Source: Pseudophaeobacter sp. EL27
Lineage (GTDB): Bacteria; Pseudomonadota; Alphaproteobacteria; Rhodobacterales; Rhodobacteraceae
DNA length: 64,000 nt
Assembly (NCBI RefSeq): GCF_900313025.1
Contig: NZ_OMPQ01000011.1
Location: forward strand, 124,001 to 188,000
Direction: 5' to 3'
The position numbers and the translations under genes are program-made. The notes below the pieces were generated by a model. It did not search any database. It saw nothing but the letters and a program-made list of their open reading frames with translations, and was not told the origin of the DNA. Of this stretch, positions 44,203 to 53,377 are shown piece after piece. Position 1 is the stretch's first letter; every line of letters begins with the position of its first letter.

Positions 44203-44475
44203 ATGATGAGCGAAGGCCAATTCTACGACACGCTGCGACAGGCTCTCTGGGCTGGGGTGACCATGTCATCGCCGATCCTGGCGGTGGCTTTGATCGTCGG
44301 CCTAGCCATTGGCCTGTTCCAGGCCCTGACATCCGTACAGGAAATGACCCTGACCTTTGTGCCCAAACTGGCGGCCATTGTCGTCGTGTTCTGGATGTCG
44401 ATGGGATTCATGACCCAAACACTGGTGGCCTTTTTCAACGGCCATATTATTCCGCTAATCGCAGGAGTTTCGTGA
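44203..44475 (+). CDS. fliQ: Flagellar export gate protein FliQ
   Basis: 90 aa (89 if ATG 44206 is used) with two membrane helices: MSSPILAVALIVGLAIGLFQ and VPKLAAIVVVFWMSMGFM. QALTSVQEMTLTFVPK is the FliQ signature. It joins FliP and FliR in the export gate. Its TGA overlaps the flgF ATG. Confidence 0.94.
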   Translation: MMSEGQFYDTLRQALWAGVTMSSPILAVALIVGLAIGLFQALTSVQEMTLTFVPKLAAIVVVFWMSMGFMTQTLVAFFNGHIIPLIAGVS

Positions 44476-45191
44476 TGGAAACCGCAGGCTACGCAACCCT
44501 CTCCCGGCAAACCGGTTTGATGCGCGAAATGCGTGTGGTGGCGAATAACATCGCCAACTCTGCCACCACCGGCTACCGCTCCGAGGGGCTGATTTTTTCT
44601 GAATTTGTTCAATCCGCTCCGGGTCAGCAATCGCTGTCGATGGCACGGGCAAATATTTTCAACACCTCGATGGAACAGGGGCAGCTGACCCAGACCGGGG
44701 GCTCCTTTGATTTTGCCATCGAAGGCGACGCCTACTTTATGATCGAAACCCCTCTGGGGGAACGTCTGACCCGCTCTGGCGCCTTCTCTCCCAATGCCGA
44801 GGGCGATCTGGTGACCATGGATGGCCACAGGGTTCTGGATGCGGGCCGCGCGCCGGTTTTTATTCCGGGCACTGCTGAATCCATCCATGTCGGTGCAGAT
44901 GGCACCATCACTGCCGATGGCAACACCGTGGGCCAAATCGGGTTGTTCCAGCCCGACGAAGAAACCACCCTGATGCGTGAAGACGGGGTGATGTTCCGCG
45001 CCGAGGGGGAAGTCGTCGAAGCTGAGACCGCCAAGATGGTGCAGGGGTTTCTGGAAGGATCCAACGTCAATGCGATCACCCAGGTGACCCGCATGATCGA
45101 AATCCAGCGCGCCTATGAAATGGGCCAGAGCTTTCTGGAAACAGAAGACAAGCGCATCCGCAACGCCATTGAAAAACTGATTAAGACATAG
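44475..45191 (+). CDS. flgF: Flagellar rod protein FlgF
   Basis: 238 aa from ATG 44475 (AGGAG seven bases upstream; TGATG overlap with fliQ). N-terminal ATLSRQTGLMREMRVVANNI and NSATTGYR, a beta domain with FDFAIEGDAYFMIETPLGER, and C-terminal NVNAITQVTRMIEIQRAYEM place it as proximal-rod FlgF. Confidence 0.94.
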   Translation: METAGYATLSRQTGLMREMRVVANNIANSATTGYRSEGLIFSEFVQSAPGQQSLSMARANIFNTSMEQGQLTQTGGSFDFAIEGDAYFMIETPLGERLTRSGAFSPNAEGDLVTMDGHRVLDAGRAPVFIPGTAESIHVGADGTITADGNTVGQIGLFQPDEETTLMREDGVMFRAEGEVVEAETAKMVQGFLEGSNVNAITQVTRMIEIQRAYEMGQSFLETEDKRIRNAIEKLIKT

Positions 45192-45201
45192 GAGATCACC
45201 G

Positions 45202-45987
45202 ATGCGTGCCCTTAAAATCGCCGCAACTGGTATGAGTGCGCAGCAGCTGCGTGTTGAAACCATCGCGAACAACCTCGCCAATATGAATACCACCGCCTAC
45301 AATCCACGCCGTGCCGAATTTGCTGATCTGCACTACCAGCAGGTTACCCGCGCCGGTACGGTGAATGCCTCTGATGGCACCATCCTGCCAACCGGTGTTC
45401 AGGTGGGTCTGGGTGTCCGTCCTTCGGCCATTTCCGTACATCTGCAACAGGGCCCTCTGGAGCAGACAGGCAGCGATCTGGATGTCGCCATTGAAGGCAA
45501 AGGCTACCTCGAAGTCACCCTGCCCTCGGGGCAAAGCGGCTATACCCGCGATGGTGCGCTCAAGCGCTCGGCTGAGGGTCTGATCGTCACCTCCGATGGT
45601 CTTGCTGTGGCGCCGGATGTGACCGTCCCTGACGACGCGCTCAGCATCTCGATCAATGCCTCCGGTGAGATCTATGCCTATTTTGAAGAGACCGCGGAGG
45701 GTCAGCTGCTGGGCCAGTTCAACCTTGCCAGCTTTACCAACCCCAAGGGTCTGGAGGCGATTGGCGGCAATCTCTTCACCGAGACCGAAGCCTCTGGCGC
45801 GCCCAATGTGTCGACCGCAGGCGAAGATGGACTTGGCACATTCCGCCAGGGCTATCTCGAGGGCAGCTCTGTTGATTCGGTGCGCGAAGTCACCGAGTTG
45901 ATCGAAGCCCAGCGTGGCTATGAAATGAACTCCAAAGTCATCTCTGCCGTCGATCAGATGATGTCTGCCACCACACAGATCCGCTAA
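45202..45987 (+). CDS. flgG: Flagellar distal rod protein FlgG
   Basis: 261 aa, standard length. MRALKIAATGMSAQQLRVET, NNLANMNTTAYN and the C-terminal LEGSSVDSVREVTELIEAQR with GYEMNSKVISAVDQMM are FlgG hallmarks. Its TAA overlaps flgA by one base. Confidence 0.96.
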   Translation: MRALKIAATGMSAQQLRVETIANNLANMNTTAYNPRRAEFADLHYQQVTRAGTVNASDGTILPTGVQVGLGVRPSAISVHLQQGPLEQTGSDLDVAIEGKGYLEVTLPSGQSGYTRDGALKRSAEGLIVTSDGLAVAPDVTVPDDALSISINASGEIYAYFEETAEGQLLGQFNLASFTNPKGLEAIGGNLFTETEASGAPNVSTAGEDGLGTFRQGYLEGSSVDSVREVTELIEAQRGYEMNSKVISAVDQMMSATTQIR

Positions 45988-46403
45988 TGAAACACATTCT
46001 CGCCCTTCTCATCGCACTGACAGCCCAGACCGCCTGGGCCGAAATTCTGGTGCCTCTGCGGACCATTCGTGCCAAGGAGATCATCCTCGCCACCGATCTG
46101 ACCTTCAAACAGGTCAATGTGGCAGGCGCCTTGTCCGATGCAAACGAAGTGGTGGGAATGGAAGCCCGTGTGCCGCTGTATCCCGGTCGCCCCATGCGTC
46201 CCGGCGATATCGGCCCACCCGCCATCATCGACCGAAACGACCTTGTTACACTCGCCTTTCGCCGCAACGGGCTAACCATCATGGCAGAGGGACGCGCCCT
46301 GGGACGCGGATCTGAGGGCGAATGGATCAAGGTTATGAACTTGGCTTCACGGAGCACCGTGACCGGGCGTGTAAACGCAGATGGGTCAGTAGAGGTAAAA
46401 TAA
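45987..46403 (+). CDS. flgA: P-ring assembly chaperone FlgA (short form)
   Basis: 138 aa with a 19-residue signal peptide (ending TAWA-E) and only the SAF-type C-terminal domain (VPLRTIRAKEIILATDL, ARVPLYPGRPMRPGDI, TGRVNADGSVEVK). The N-terminal domain of enteric FlgA (about 220 aa) is missing, as is common in alphaproteobacteria. Its client FlgI is not encoded in the window. Confidence 0.92.
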   Translation: MKHILALLIALTAQTAWAEILVPLRTIRAKEIILATDLTFKQVNVAGALSDANEVVGMEARVPLYPGRPMRPGDIGPPAIIDRNDLVTLAFRRNGLTIMAEGRALGRGSEGEWIKVMNLASRSTVTGRVNADGSVEVK

Positions 46404-47143
46404 TGAACAAGAAATCGATTGCCACCAAACTTGCGCTGACCGGCCTGGTCTTACTGGGGGCCTGCGCCCGTATGGATCATCTCGGCAAGCCGCCGACCCT
46501 GTCGGAATCGACCGAGTCGCCGGAACATGTTGCCATGCTGTGGCAGGGTCTGCCGACTGAGGTTCAGAATCAGCGCGCCGTAGACGGCGCCTCGCTGTGG
46601 AGCGGCTCGCAAAACTCGCTTCTGGGGGATCGTCGCGCGGTGAACAGAGGTGATATCCTCACTGTTGTCATTGAATTTGATGAAGAGGCCGAGATTTCCA
46701 ACGGCACCAGCCGGTCGCGTTCCAGCGCCGAAAGCATGGGTGTCCCCCAGCTGTTCGGCCTGCCACAGCGCATCGACGGCAAACTCCCCGAAGGGGCCTC
46801 GATGGCAAACGCCGTTGATCTGAGCGGCGCCAGCAGCTCCAAAGGCAACGGATCGGTCAAACGGAACGAAAAACTGGAAATGCGCGTCGCCGCAACGGTG
46901 GTTGATGTTCTGCCCAATGGGGTGCTTGCCATCAGCGGCAAACAGGAGGTCCGGGTGAACTTCGAACTGCGTGAGCTTCTGGTCTCGGGCTATGTGCGCC
47001 CGCAGGATATCAGCCGCCAGAACCAGATCACCTATGACAAGATCGCCTCGGCGCGGATCTCCTATGGTGGCCGTGGTCAGATCACCGATGTGCAACAACC
47101 GCGATACGGCCAGCAGGTGCTGGACGCGATCCTACCATTCTGA
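46403..47143 (+). CDS. flgH: Flagellar L-ring lipoprotein FlgH
   Basis: 246 aa from ATG 46403 (TAATG overlap with flgA). It has a lipobox LLGAC at residues 17-21. L-ring motifs: SLWSGSQNSLLGDRRAVNRG, GDILTVVIEF and VSGYVRPQDISRQNQITYDK. It forms the outer-membrane ring with FlgI below it. Confidence 0.95.
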   Translation: MNKKSIATKLALTGLVLLGACARMDHLGKPPTLSESTESPEHVAMLWQGLPTEVQNQRAVDGASLWSGSQNSLLGDRRAVNRGDILTVVIEFDEEAEISNGTSRSRSSAESMGVPQLFGLPQRIDGKLPEGASMANAVDLSGASSSKGNGSVKRNEKLEMRVAATVVDVLPNGVLAISGKQEVRVNFELRELLVSGYVRPQDISRQNQITYDKIASARISYGGRGQITDVQQPRYGQQVLDAILPF

Positions 47144-47151
47144 GGTGAGCC

Positions 47152-47679
47152 ATGATCGCTAAATTACTTCCAGTTATCTTGCTAGTCGTCGGCACTGCCG
47201 CCGGGATTGGCGCGGGCCTCATGCTCGCTCCCGCTCCTGAGCCCAAGATGGAACATGCCTCGGGCGACAACATGGGCGATGACATCGATCACGCTGATGA
47301 TGCTGAGGACCACGCAGAAGATGACACCGGTGAGGATGGGCTTGGCCCCGATCCTGACCGGGAATACATCAAGATCGCCAACCAGTTTGTGATCCCGGTG
47401 GTGGAGCGCGAAAACCTCTCCTCGCTGGTGGTAATCGCGCTGAGCCTGGAGGCCAAAGCCGGCATGGGGGACAAGATCCACCTGTACGAGCCCAAGCTGC
47501 GCGACGCCTTTTTGCAGGTGCTGTTTGATCACGCCAATATGGGGGGATTTCGCGGCGCCTTCACCCGCTCTGATGTTCTCAACCCGCTGCGCACAGCCCT
47601 CCGCGAGGCCGCGCAAAAAGAATTGGGCAAAGGTGTCTATGATGTCCTGATCGTCGAGATCTCGCGCCAGGACGTCTAA
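47152..47679 (+). CDS. FliL-like basal body-associated protein (second FliL)
   Basis: A 175-aa single-span protein: membrane helix at residues 5-25, an Asp/His/Glu-rich linker (about 33-65), then a periplasmic FliL-like domain (EYIKIANQFVIPVVERENLS, KLRDAFLQVLFDHANMGGF). It is a more distant FliL than the one at 58384 and lacks its TFVVNL-like core. It ends the flgB operon, 8 bp after flgH. Probable stator-linked role by family; not proven. Confidence 0.8.
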   Translation: MIAKLLPVILLVVGTAAGIGAGLMLAPAPEPKMEHASGDNMGDDIDHADDAEDHAEDDTGEDGLGPDPDREYIKIANQFVIPVVERENLSSLVVIALSLEAKAGMGDKIHLYEPKLRDAFLQVLFDHANMGGFRGAFTRSDVLNPLRTALREAAQKELGKGVYDVLIVEISRQDV

Positions 47680-47994
47680 ACGCGGACTAAAATCCAAATG
47701 CTTCAACGGGCCTGCTCTCTCCAGCAGGCCCGTTGAAGCATTTGGGTCATGCACCTCCTCTGCGGCTTCCCACTGTACCCTGAAAATAGGTTTGAGCTGC
47801 AAGCGGCGGACAGTTGCCGAATGCGAAGCCTGTGCATGGAAAGGTGCGGGATTAACTGTGCTGATCGGTTGACGGTTAACGAGTTCGGAAATACACCCAT
47901 CGCGCGAGTGGGTGCTTAAGTATCCGTTTTTATTTGTAGTTAGTACGATCGTGCATTTCTGTATGGTCGTCAAAAGTGATGAACGTAACAAATC
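47680..47994. other. Intergenic region with large inverted repeat
   Basis: These 315 bases hold the 23-bp inverted repeat at 47694-47745, then a region of lower GC (from about 47930) that should hold the promoter of the following secreted-protein gene. No gene is seen. Confidence 0.6.
47694..47745. repeat. 23-bp perfect inverted repeat
   Basis: Arms 47694-47716 and 47723-47745 are perfect reverse complements with the 6-nt loop CTCTCC. The hairpin lies 15 bp after the fliL2 stop. No T-run follows on either strand. It may be an unusually strong terminator/processing hairpin or the remains of a mobile repeat. Confidence 0.85.
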
Positions 47995-48705
47995 ATGAAA
48001 AAAATCCTTACCTTAACCGCTGTGCTCATGACATGCGCTCAATGTATGCAGGCAGAAGCCAACGATACCGCAGTGATCCCATCAGCGCATGCCTTGGAGC
48101 AGCAACTCGCCGGTAGACGAATGGCGAGCGATGACATGCCAAAGGGCTCGTTTCTGAACTTTCTGGACGGTGGCATCTTGAAAGAGGAAAATCGCGGCCG
48201 CCCAGACGAATTGGCGAAATGGGAAGTTAAGGGACAAACTGTTTGTTTGGAGAACGAACGTCGGCGCTCCTGTGCTGATGTGGTCAAATTCACCGACACC
48301 GAACTGGTTTTACGTGTCCCAAGTGGGAGCGAGGATGGTCAGCTTTGGGAAGGGTATTTTATCAATGAAACTGGCATGCCTTTACGCGACGTGATCGCGT
48401 TCGATGGGAAGCTTGCCCGAACTCTGCATGGCCGGACCATTACTGCGGAAGACGCTAAGGGAAAGACGATATGGGGCTTTGATGCCAAGGGCACGGTGAC
48501 GATAGAAGCTTTTGATGCCTCCGGCTTTCCGTTTCCAGGCGGTTCGGCGTCATACGATTCAAAAGAAGACGATCTATGCATCACTCCCGAAAACAATAAG
48601 GTCGTTTGTATGCGTGTGAAAATCTCAGGTAACAACGTGAAAATGATACCGTTGATCGATGGTGTTCTTCAGGAAAAAGAGGCCATGGCAGGCATCATCA
48701 ATTAA
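47995..48705 (+). CDS. Secreted protein with two related domains, unknown function
   Basis: 236 aa: signal peptide 1-22, then two similar halves. Residues 36-110 carry LAGRRMASDDMPKGSFLNF and Cys84/Cys93; residues 141-220 carry LHGRTITAEDAKGKTIWGF and Cys195/Cys205. Both share GR-x-x-x-(A/S)-x-D...KG and a C-terminal Cys pair in a strand-rich stretch, so an internal duplication is likely. Codon use is visibly less GC-rich than the flagellar genes. It sits between two flagellar operons but shows no flagellar motif. Function unknown. Confidence 0.75.
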   Translation: MKKILTLTAVLMTCAQCMQAEANDTAVIPSAHALEQQLAGRRMASDDMPKGSFLNFLDGGILKEENRGRPDELAKWEVKGQTVCLENERRRSCADVVKFTDTELVLRVPSGSEDGQLWEGYFINETGMPLRDVIAFDGKLARTLHGRTITAEDAKGKTIWGFDAKGTVTIEAFDASGFPFPGGSASYDSKEDDLCITPENNKVVCMRVKISGNNVKMIPLIDGVLQEKEAMAGIIN

Positions 48706-49015
48706 GCTGAGCTAGCCTAGGTTTCAAGTTGCGGTGACATCAGTGTCTTTAGATGACCTGTGTCACCGCAGCTCAAATCCGTTCCAATCCTGGTCTGTGT
48801 TTCTGTGGATTAAACATTTGATCAACGGAGGTTTTGCAGCTCGACGATCGACGTTTGTTACCAGAGCTCTTGCTGCAATCAGTATTCAATCACTTTGGCC
48901 TCATAACCGCCGTTCTCTACGCGCTGGGGAAAGGTCCGGTTCGGTAGATCCATGCGGTCCCGGCACTCTGACTCAGCAGAGACGCGATGACTGGCCTTAG
49001 GGAGGGCTCTGTCTC
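48706..49015. other. Intergenic region downstream of secreted protein
   Basis: 310 bases. A 9-bp inverted repeat, GCGGTGACA (48731-48739) with TGTCACCGC (48761-48769), probably ends the upstream gene. A 24-codon minus-strand frame (48879-48953) is described separately. Nothing else is supported. Confidence 0.55.
48731..48769 (+). terminator. Possible terminator hairpin after secreted-protein gene
   Basis: 9-bp perfect arms with a 21-nt loop and no strong T-run, 25 bp after the stop codon. Confidence 0.4.
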
Positions 49016-49420
49016 TCAAAGACCAAGCAGCTGCTCTTCCAGTGATTTTGCCCGTGCCGTTTTGAGACGCAGTTTTTCGGCCTTTTCCATCTCACCCACC
49101 GCCGTTTTACGGCCAAAGGTCTTACGCAGACGGTCCATCGCCATCAGCTTGTGAGCGGTGACCTGGGCCAGCTGCATGTTGAGGTTCCGCCGGGTGTTCA
49201 AATGCCAGCCCTGCCACAACAGATCAGCGCCCAGCGCCTTCATCGGGATGTCCCCATCCACTTCTGCGCGGGCCTCCTGAACCTGTGCCTCCAGTTTGCT
49301 CAATTGACCACGCAGCCGCGCCTCCTGGTCCAGGATCGGCTTTATCTTGGCATGTTCTTTCAGATATTGCGCCTCAGTAACTGCCGCCATCTGTTGCAGC
49401 ATGGCCATCTTCTGTTTCAT
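49016..49420 (-). CDS. FliJ-like coiled-coil flagellar protein
   Basis: A 134-aa, almost wholly helical protein with heptad-like charged repeats (LRGQLSKLEAQVQEARAEVD, MEKAEKLRLKTARAKSLEEQ). Size and structure fit FliJ, the export-ATPase stalk protein that is poorly conserved in sequence, but a FlhB-associated chaperone is also possible. Its start overlaps the flhB stop by one base, so it is the last gene of the flhA-fliR-flhB operon. No recognised FliJ motif decides the matter. Confidence 0.6.
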   Translation of the reverse strand: MKQKMAMLQQMAAVTEAQYLKEHAKIKPILDQEARLRGQLSKLEAQVQEARAEVDGDIPMKALGADLLWQGWHLNTRRNLNMQLAQVTAHKLMAMDRLRKTFGRKTAVGEMEKAEKLRLKTARAKSLEEQLLGL

Positions 49421-50505
49421 TACAGGCCTCCCTTGGCGCGTTCACGCATCTCATCGGCAAAGCGGATCGCGGCCGCCACTGGCGCGTAATACTCTTCCTC
49501 GACCTCATCCCCGATGCCGATTGTGGCATAGAGCGCCCGCGCCGTAGGCGGATCACTGTGGATCGGAATGGCGTTTTCATTGGCGATCCGGCGGATGGTC
49601 GCGGCGACCTCGTCAACACCTTTGGCCACGCAGACCGGAGCCGTGCCAGCGCCACCTTCCCATTTCAGCGCCACCGCATAGTGGGTCGGGTTAACGATCA
49701 CAACGCTGGCTTCGGGCACCGCAGCCATCATCTGGCCGGTTGCAATTTCCATCGCTTTCTGGCGCCGTTTGCCCTTCATATGGGGATCACCCTCGGCATC
49801 CTTGGTCTCGTCCTGGATTTCCTTGCGCGACATCATATTCTTGCGCCGATGTTCATCGTGCTGGAAAATTGCATCCACCACCCCGATGCACATCGAAATC
49901 AGCATCGCAATCACCAGGAACTCCATGCCCAGCTCTGCCAGCATCTTGATCACCGAAGAGGCCCCGGTTGCCGCAGAGGCAATCATCTCGGGCATCCGGT
50001 AGTTGAGGTAGACCCCGAGGCAAATCGAATAGATCGTTAGTTTGAAGGCGCTTTTGCCAAATTCAAACAGCCCGGCACGGCCAAACTTGTTCTTGGCGTT
50101 GGAGATCACCGAAATCCGCGACATCTTTGGTTCCAGCTTGGTTGGCGCAAAAACCATTGCTCTTTGGCCGACGATCGACAACAGCACCAACACAAAAGGG
50201 ATCATGAACAGAGGAATCAAGGGCCAGACCATGGCTGCAATCATACCGCCAACGGGGGGCGTGCCATTGCCGGAGAACAGCTGTTTTGCCAATCGATCGG
50301 GTTGGTCGATGATCGACATCAGCACAGTGCCAAATTCAGTTACCATTGTATGGCCAGCCGCATAGAAGGCGACAACCAGCCCCATATAGGCCGCCGCGAC
50401 CGATAGATCAGTGGATTTGGCCACCTCGCCTTTATCGCGCGCTTTCTTGAGCTTGGCTTCTGTTGGCTCAAATGACTTGTCTGAATCGTCGTCGCCGCCG
50501 CTCAT
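49420..50505 (-). CDS. flhB: Flagellar export switch protein FlhB
   Basis: 361 aa, with four membrane helices (about 30-210) and a cytoplasmic tail. The autocleavage motif NPTH is present in VVIVNPTHYAVALKW. FliK (36235) signals through this domain to change export from hook to filament. It overlaps fliR by 4 bases. Confidence 0.96.
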   Translation of the reverse strand: MSGGDDDSDKSFEPTEAKLKKARDKGEVAKSTDLSVAAAYMGLVVAFYAAGHTMVTEFGTVLMSIIDQPDRLAKQLFSGNGTPPVGGMIAAMVWPLIPLFMIPFVLVLLSIVGQRAMVFAPTKLEPKMSRISVISNAKNKFGRAGLFEFGKSAFKLTIYSICLGVYLNYRMPEMIASAATGASSVIKMLAELGMEFLVIAMLISMCIGVVDAIFQHDEHRRKNMMSRKEIQDETKDAEGDPHMKGKRRQKAMEIATGQMMAAVPEASVVIVNPTHYAVALKWEGGAGTAPVCVAKGVDEVAATIRRIANENAIPIHSDPPTARALYATIGIGDEVEEEYYAPVAAAIRFADEMRERAKGGL

Positions 50506-51281
50506 TGCAGGCCACCTCCGGGATCAGAAAAGAATGTCATCATCTCGCGCAGCCAGGTATCCAGGATCATCGGGCTGCCAACCATCAAAATGAACAGACC
50601 ACCAAAGGTGATCACCGGAGCACCAATGAAGACAACCATCAACTGAGGCATGGCGCGGTTGATCACGCCCAGCGTCAGATTGTAGATCACCGCCGTGATC
50701 AGGAAGGGCGCAGAGAGGGTGAAAGCCATGTAAAAGGCTCTGGAGATCCGGTGCAGCCCCCATTCGGAAAAGCCCGCAGGCTCTGGATAGGCGCCGACCG
50801 GAAAGATCTGGTAGGAATAGATCAGAAACTCCGCCACCCGAACATGCAGCCCCATCATCACGGCAAGCGCCAGGCCAGATACCAGCAGAACACCACCGAT
50901 CGCAGGCAACGAATCCGCACCGATATTGCCCAGAACCTGCGACAAGGAGGTGCTTTGCGCGGCAATTGTCCCGGCAATCTGCAACGCAAAGATAAACAAT
51001 CGCACCGACACCCCCAAAGCCAGGCCAACAATGGCCTCGCTGGTGGCCAGACCGGCAAAATGCAGCGGGGTTGCGGGTTCTGGAAACAGGGGCAAGGCCG
51101 GTGCCACTACAAAGGTGAAGGCAACGGCAATTCCCAGTTTCACATTCATCGGGACATATTGTTCGCCAAAGGCTGGTAATACCGCCGTCATGGCGCCAAC
51201 CCGCAGAAAAACAATGGCAAAATGCCAGAAACTCGCCCCAAGAAACGCGCGCAACTCCGGAGGAAAGTCCAGCAGTGTCAT
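50502..51281 (-). CDS. fliR: Flagellar export gate protein FliR
   Basis: A 259-aa membrane protein with six predicted helices. FLRVGAMTAVLPAFGEQYVP near the N-terminus and the C-terminal GAPVITFGGLFILMVGSPM are FliR features. It overlaps flhA and flhB by 4 bases each. Confidence 0.95.
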   Translation of the reverse strand: MTLLDFPPELRAFLGASFWHFAIVFLRVGAMTAVLPAFGEQYVPMNVKLGIAVAFTFVVAPALPLFPEPATPLHFAGLATSEAIVGLALGVSVRLFIFALQIAGTIAAQSTSLSQVLGNIGADSLPAIGGVLLVSGLALAVMMGLHVRVAEFLIYSYQIFPVGAYPEPAGFSEWGLHRISRAFYMAFTLSAPFLITAVIYNLTLGVINRAMPQLMVVFIGAPVITFGGLFILMVGSPMILDTWLREMMTFFSDPGGGLQ

Positions 51282-53377
51282 GCAGCTACCATGCCCACCA
51301 ATGCAGGACGGGCTTCCAGGCCAATTTCCTCAAAGGAGAGCACCGGATTGGTGATGCCGCGTGATTTCAGAATCGTACGCAGGTAGCGGCGACGCCGGGT
51401 CGAGGTCACCACAGCGGCAAAAACGCCCTGTTCCGTCACCGTATTCAGACGTTCGCTCAGACCTTCCGCCAGGCGATTAAACATATCCGGCGGCAGGGCC
51501 ACGTCCAGATTGCCAGCGCTGACATCCACCTGATAGGTCGCAAAGGTATCCTCCCATTCCGGTGCCAACTGGATAAGCGGGATGGTTCCGTCCTCGCGCT
51601 TCATTTCAGCAACCAGCTGGAAGCCCAGACGCTGACGCACCTGCTCGCAGATCACTTCGGGCTGGGTAGAATGAATACGTGCCTCCGCAATAGCCTCCAG
51701 AATGAGCGGGATATTTCGGATCGAGACCCGCTCTTCCAGCAACAGACGCAGCACCGAATGCAGGGTATCCAGTGGCACCTTGTCGGGAACCAGATCCTCA
51801 AGCAGCTTGCGATTGGCTTCAGCGCGGAAGGGATCAGACAGCTCGCTCATTTCGTTCAGCAGGCGGCGCAGCGATTTGAAGGTCAGCAAGCGGGCAAAGT
51901 TCTGCTTGATCACTTCCAAAAGATGGGTCGCCAGAATTTCCGGTGGGGTCACAACCGTGGCCCCGGCCAGAACCGCGTCCTGTTGTTGTGCCGCATTGAT
52001 CCAACGCGCCGGCGCGCCATAGACAGGCTCGGTCACATCGGATCCGGGTGGCAGGGCATCGTGATTGTCAGGCATCAGCGCCAAAACCATGTCCGGGTGC
52101 AAGGTTCCACGCACCTGCTCAACCCCCTGTACCTTGACCACATAGGTGCCGCGCTCCAGATCCGCCTGATCGGTCAGGCGGATTTCGGGCAGGATCAGGC
52201 CAAAACTGGTGGCGATATGGGTTCGCATATTGGCGATGCGGGCATCGAGGCCGGTGCCGGCATCCAGAACCATGCTCACCAGATCGGGGGCAAACTCCAG
52301 ATGCAGATCATCAAGGTCAAGAATATCGCCCAGCGCCTTGGCTGGAGTTGGATTGGCGTTTTCTTCCATTTCCTCTTCAATCTCGGCCTCTTCCTCGGCT
52401 TTGACTTTCTGATGGATACGGTAAGCCGCAAATCCCAGAACCGCACCGCCAAGAACAAAGGGCAGGAAAGGCAGGCCAGGCACCAGCGCAAACATAACCA
52501 TCAGAACTGCAACCGTGGCCAAGGCGGCCGGGTGCTTGCCGAACTGATCCATCAGGGCAATATCAGTTGCCCCGGTGGCACCACCGCGGGCCAGCAATAG
52601 CGCTGCAGCAATCGAGATGATCACAGATGGGATTTGCGAGACAAGCCCGTCACCCACGGTCAGAATCGCATAGGTCTCAAAGGCGGTAGAAACCGGCATG
52701 CCATGCACCAGCACGCCCATCACCAGCCCCATCACCAGGTTCAGCAGGGTAATCAACAACCCGGCAACCGCGTCACCTTTGACAAATTTCGAGGCACCAT
52801 CCAGCGAGCCAAAGAAGGTGGTTTCCTTCTGATCATTCTCACGGCGGGCCTTGGCGGTGGCGTGATCAATCGCACCAGCTGCCATATCCGCGTCAATCGC
52901 CATCTGTTTACCGGGCATCCCGTCCAGTGCAAATCGGGCGCCAACTTCGGCCATCCGGGCGGCGCCCTTGTTGATGACCATGAAGTTCACAATCAGCAGA
53001 ACCCCAAAGGTCACCAGCCCCAGAAAGACGCTGCCGCCCATGACAAACTGGGCAAACCCCTGGATCACATTACCCGCCGCATCGGTGCCGGTATGACCCT
53101 GCCCAATGATCAGCTTGGTTGAGGAGATATTCAGCGACAGACGCAGCATCAAGGAGGCCAGCAGGATCGTCGGAAAGGACGAGAAATCCAGCGGACGCTC
53201 GATAAACAGGGTGATGGTGAAGATCAGGATCGCCAGACCAAAGGAGGCGGCAAGGCCCACATCCAAAACCCAGGCAGGCATCGGCAGGATCATCATCACG
53301 ATGATCGCCATCAGAGCCAGCGCCAAAAGCACGGTCGGGCTAAAAAGCTGTTGAACGGTTAGTTTAGGCACAAGCAT
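51278..53377 (-). CDS. flhA: Flagellar export gate protein FlhA
   Basis: 699 aa from ATG 53377 (a TTG six codons upstream at 53395 is less likely). The N-terminal eight-helix part carries the FHIPEP-type signature LRLSLNISSTKLIIGQGHTG and the conserved FVINKGAARMAEVGARFALD. The C-terminal cytoplasmic ring domain (from about residue 345) shows RLLLEERVSIRNIPLILEAI. First gene of the flhA-fliR-flhB operon. Confidence 0.96.
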   Translation of the reverse strand: MLVPKLTVQQLFSPTVLLALALMAIIVMMILPMPAWVLDVGLAASFGLAILIFTITLFIERPLDFSSFPTILLASLMLRLSLNISSTKLIIGQGHTGTDAAGNVIQGFAQFVMGGSVFLGLVTFGVLLIVNFMVINKGAARMAEVGARFALDGMPGKQMAIDADMAAGAIDHATAKARRENDQKETTFFGSLDGASKFVKGDAVAGLLITLLNLVMGLVMGVLVHGMPVSTAFETYAILTVGDGLVSQIPSVIISIAAALLLARGGATGATDIALMDQFGKHPAALATVAVLMVMFALVPGLPFLPFVLGGAVLGFAAYRIHQKVKAEEEAEIEEEMEENANPTPAKALGDILDLDDLHLEFAPDLVSMVLDAGTGLDARIANMRTHIATSFGLILPEIRLTDQADLERGTYVVKVQGVEQVRGTLHPDMVLALMPDNHDALPPGSDVTEPVYGAPARWINAAQQQDAVLAGATVVTPPEILATHLLEVIKQNFARLLTFKSLRRLLNEMSELSDPFRAEANRKLLEDLVPDKVPLDTLHSVLRLLLEERVSIRNIPLILEAIAEARIHSTQPEVICEQVRQRLGFQLVAEMKREDGTIPLIQLAPEWEDTFATYQVDVSAGNLDVALPPDMFNRLAEGLSERLNTVTEQGVFAAVVTSTRRRRYLRTILKSRGITNPVLSFEEIGLEARPALVGMVAA

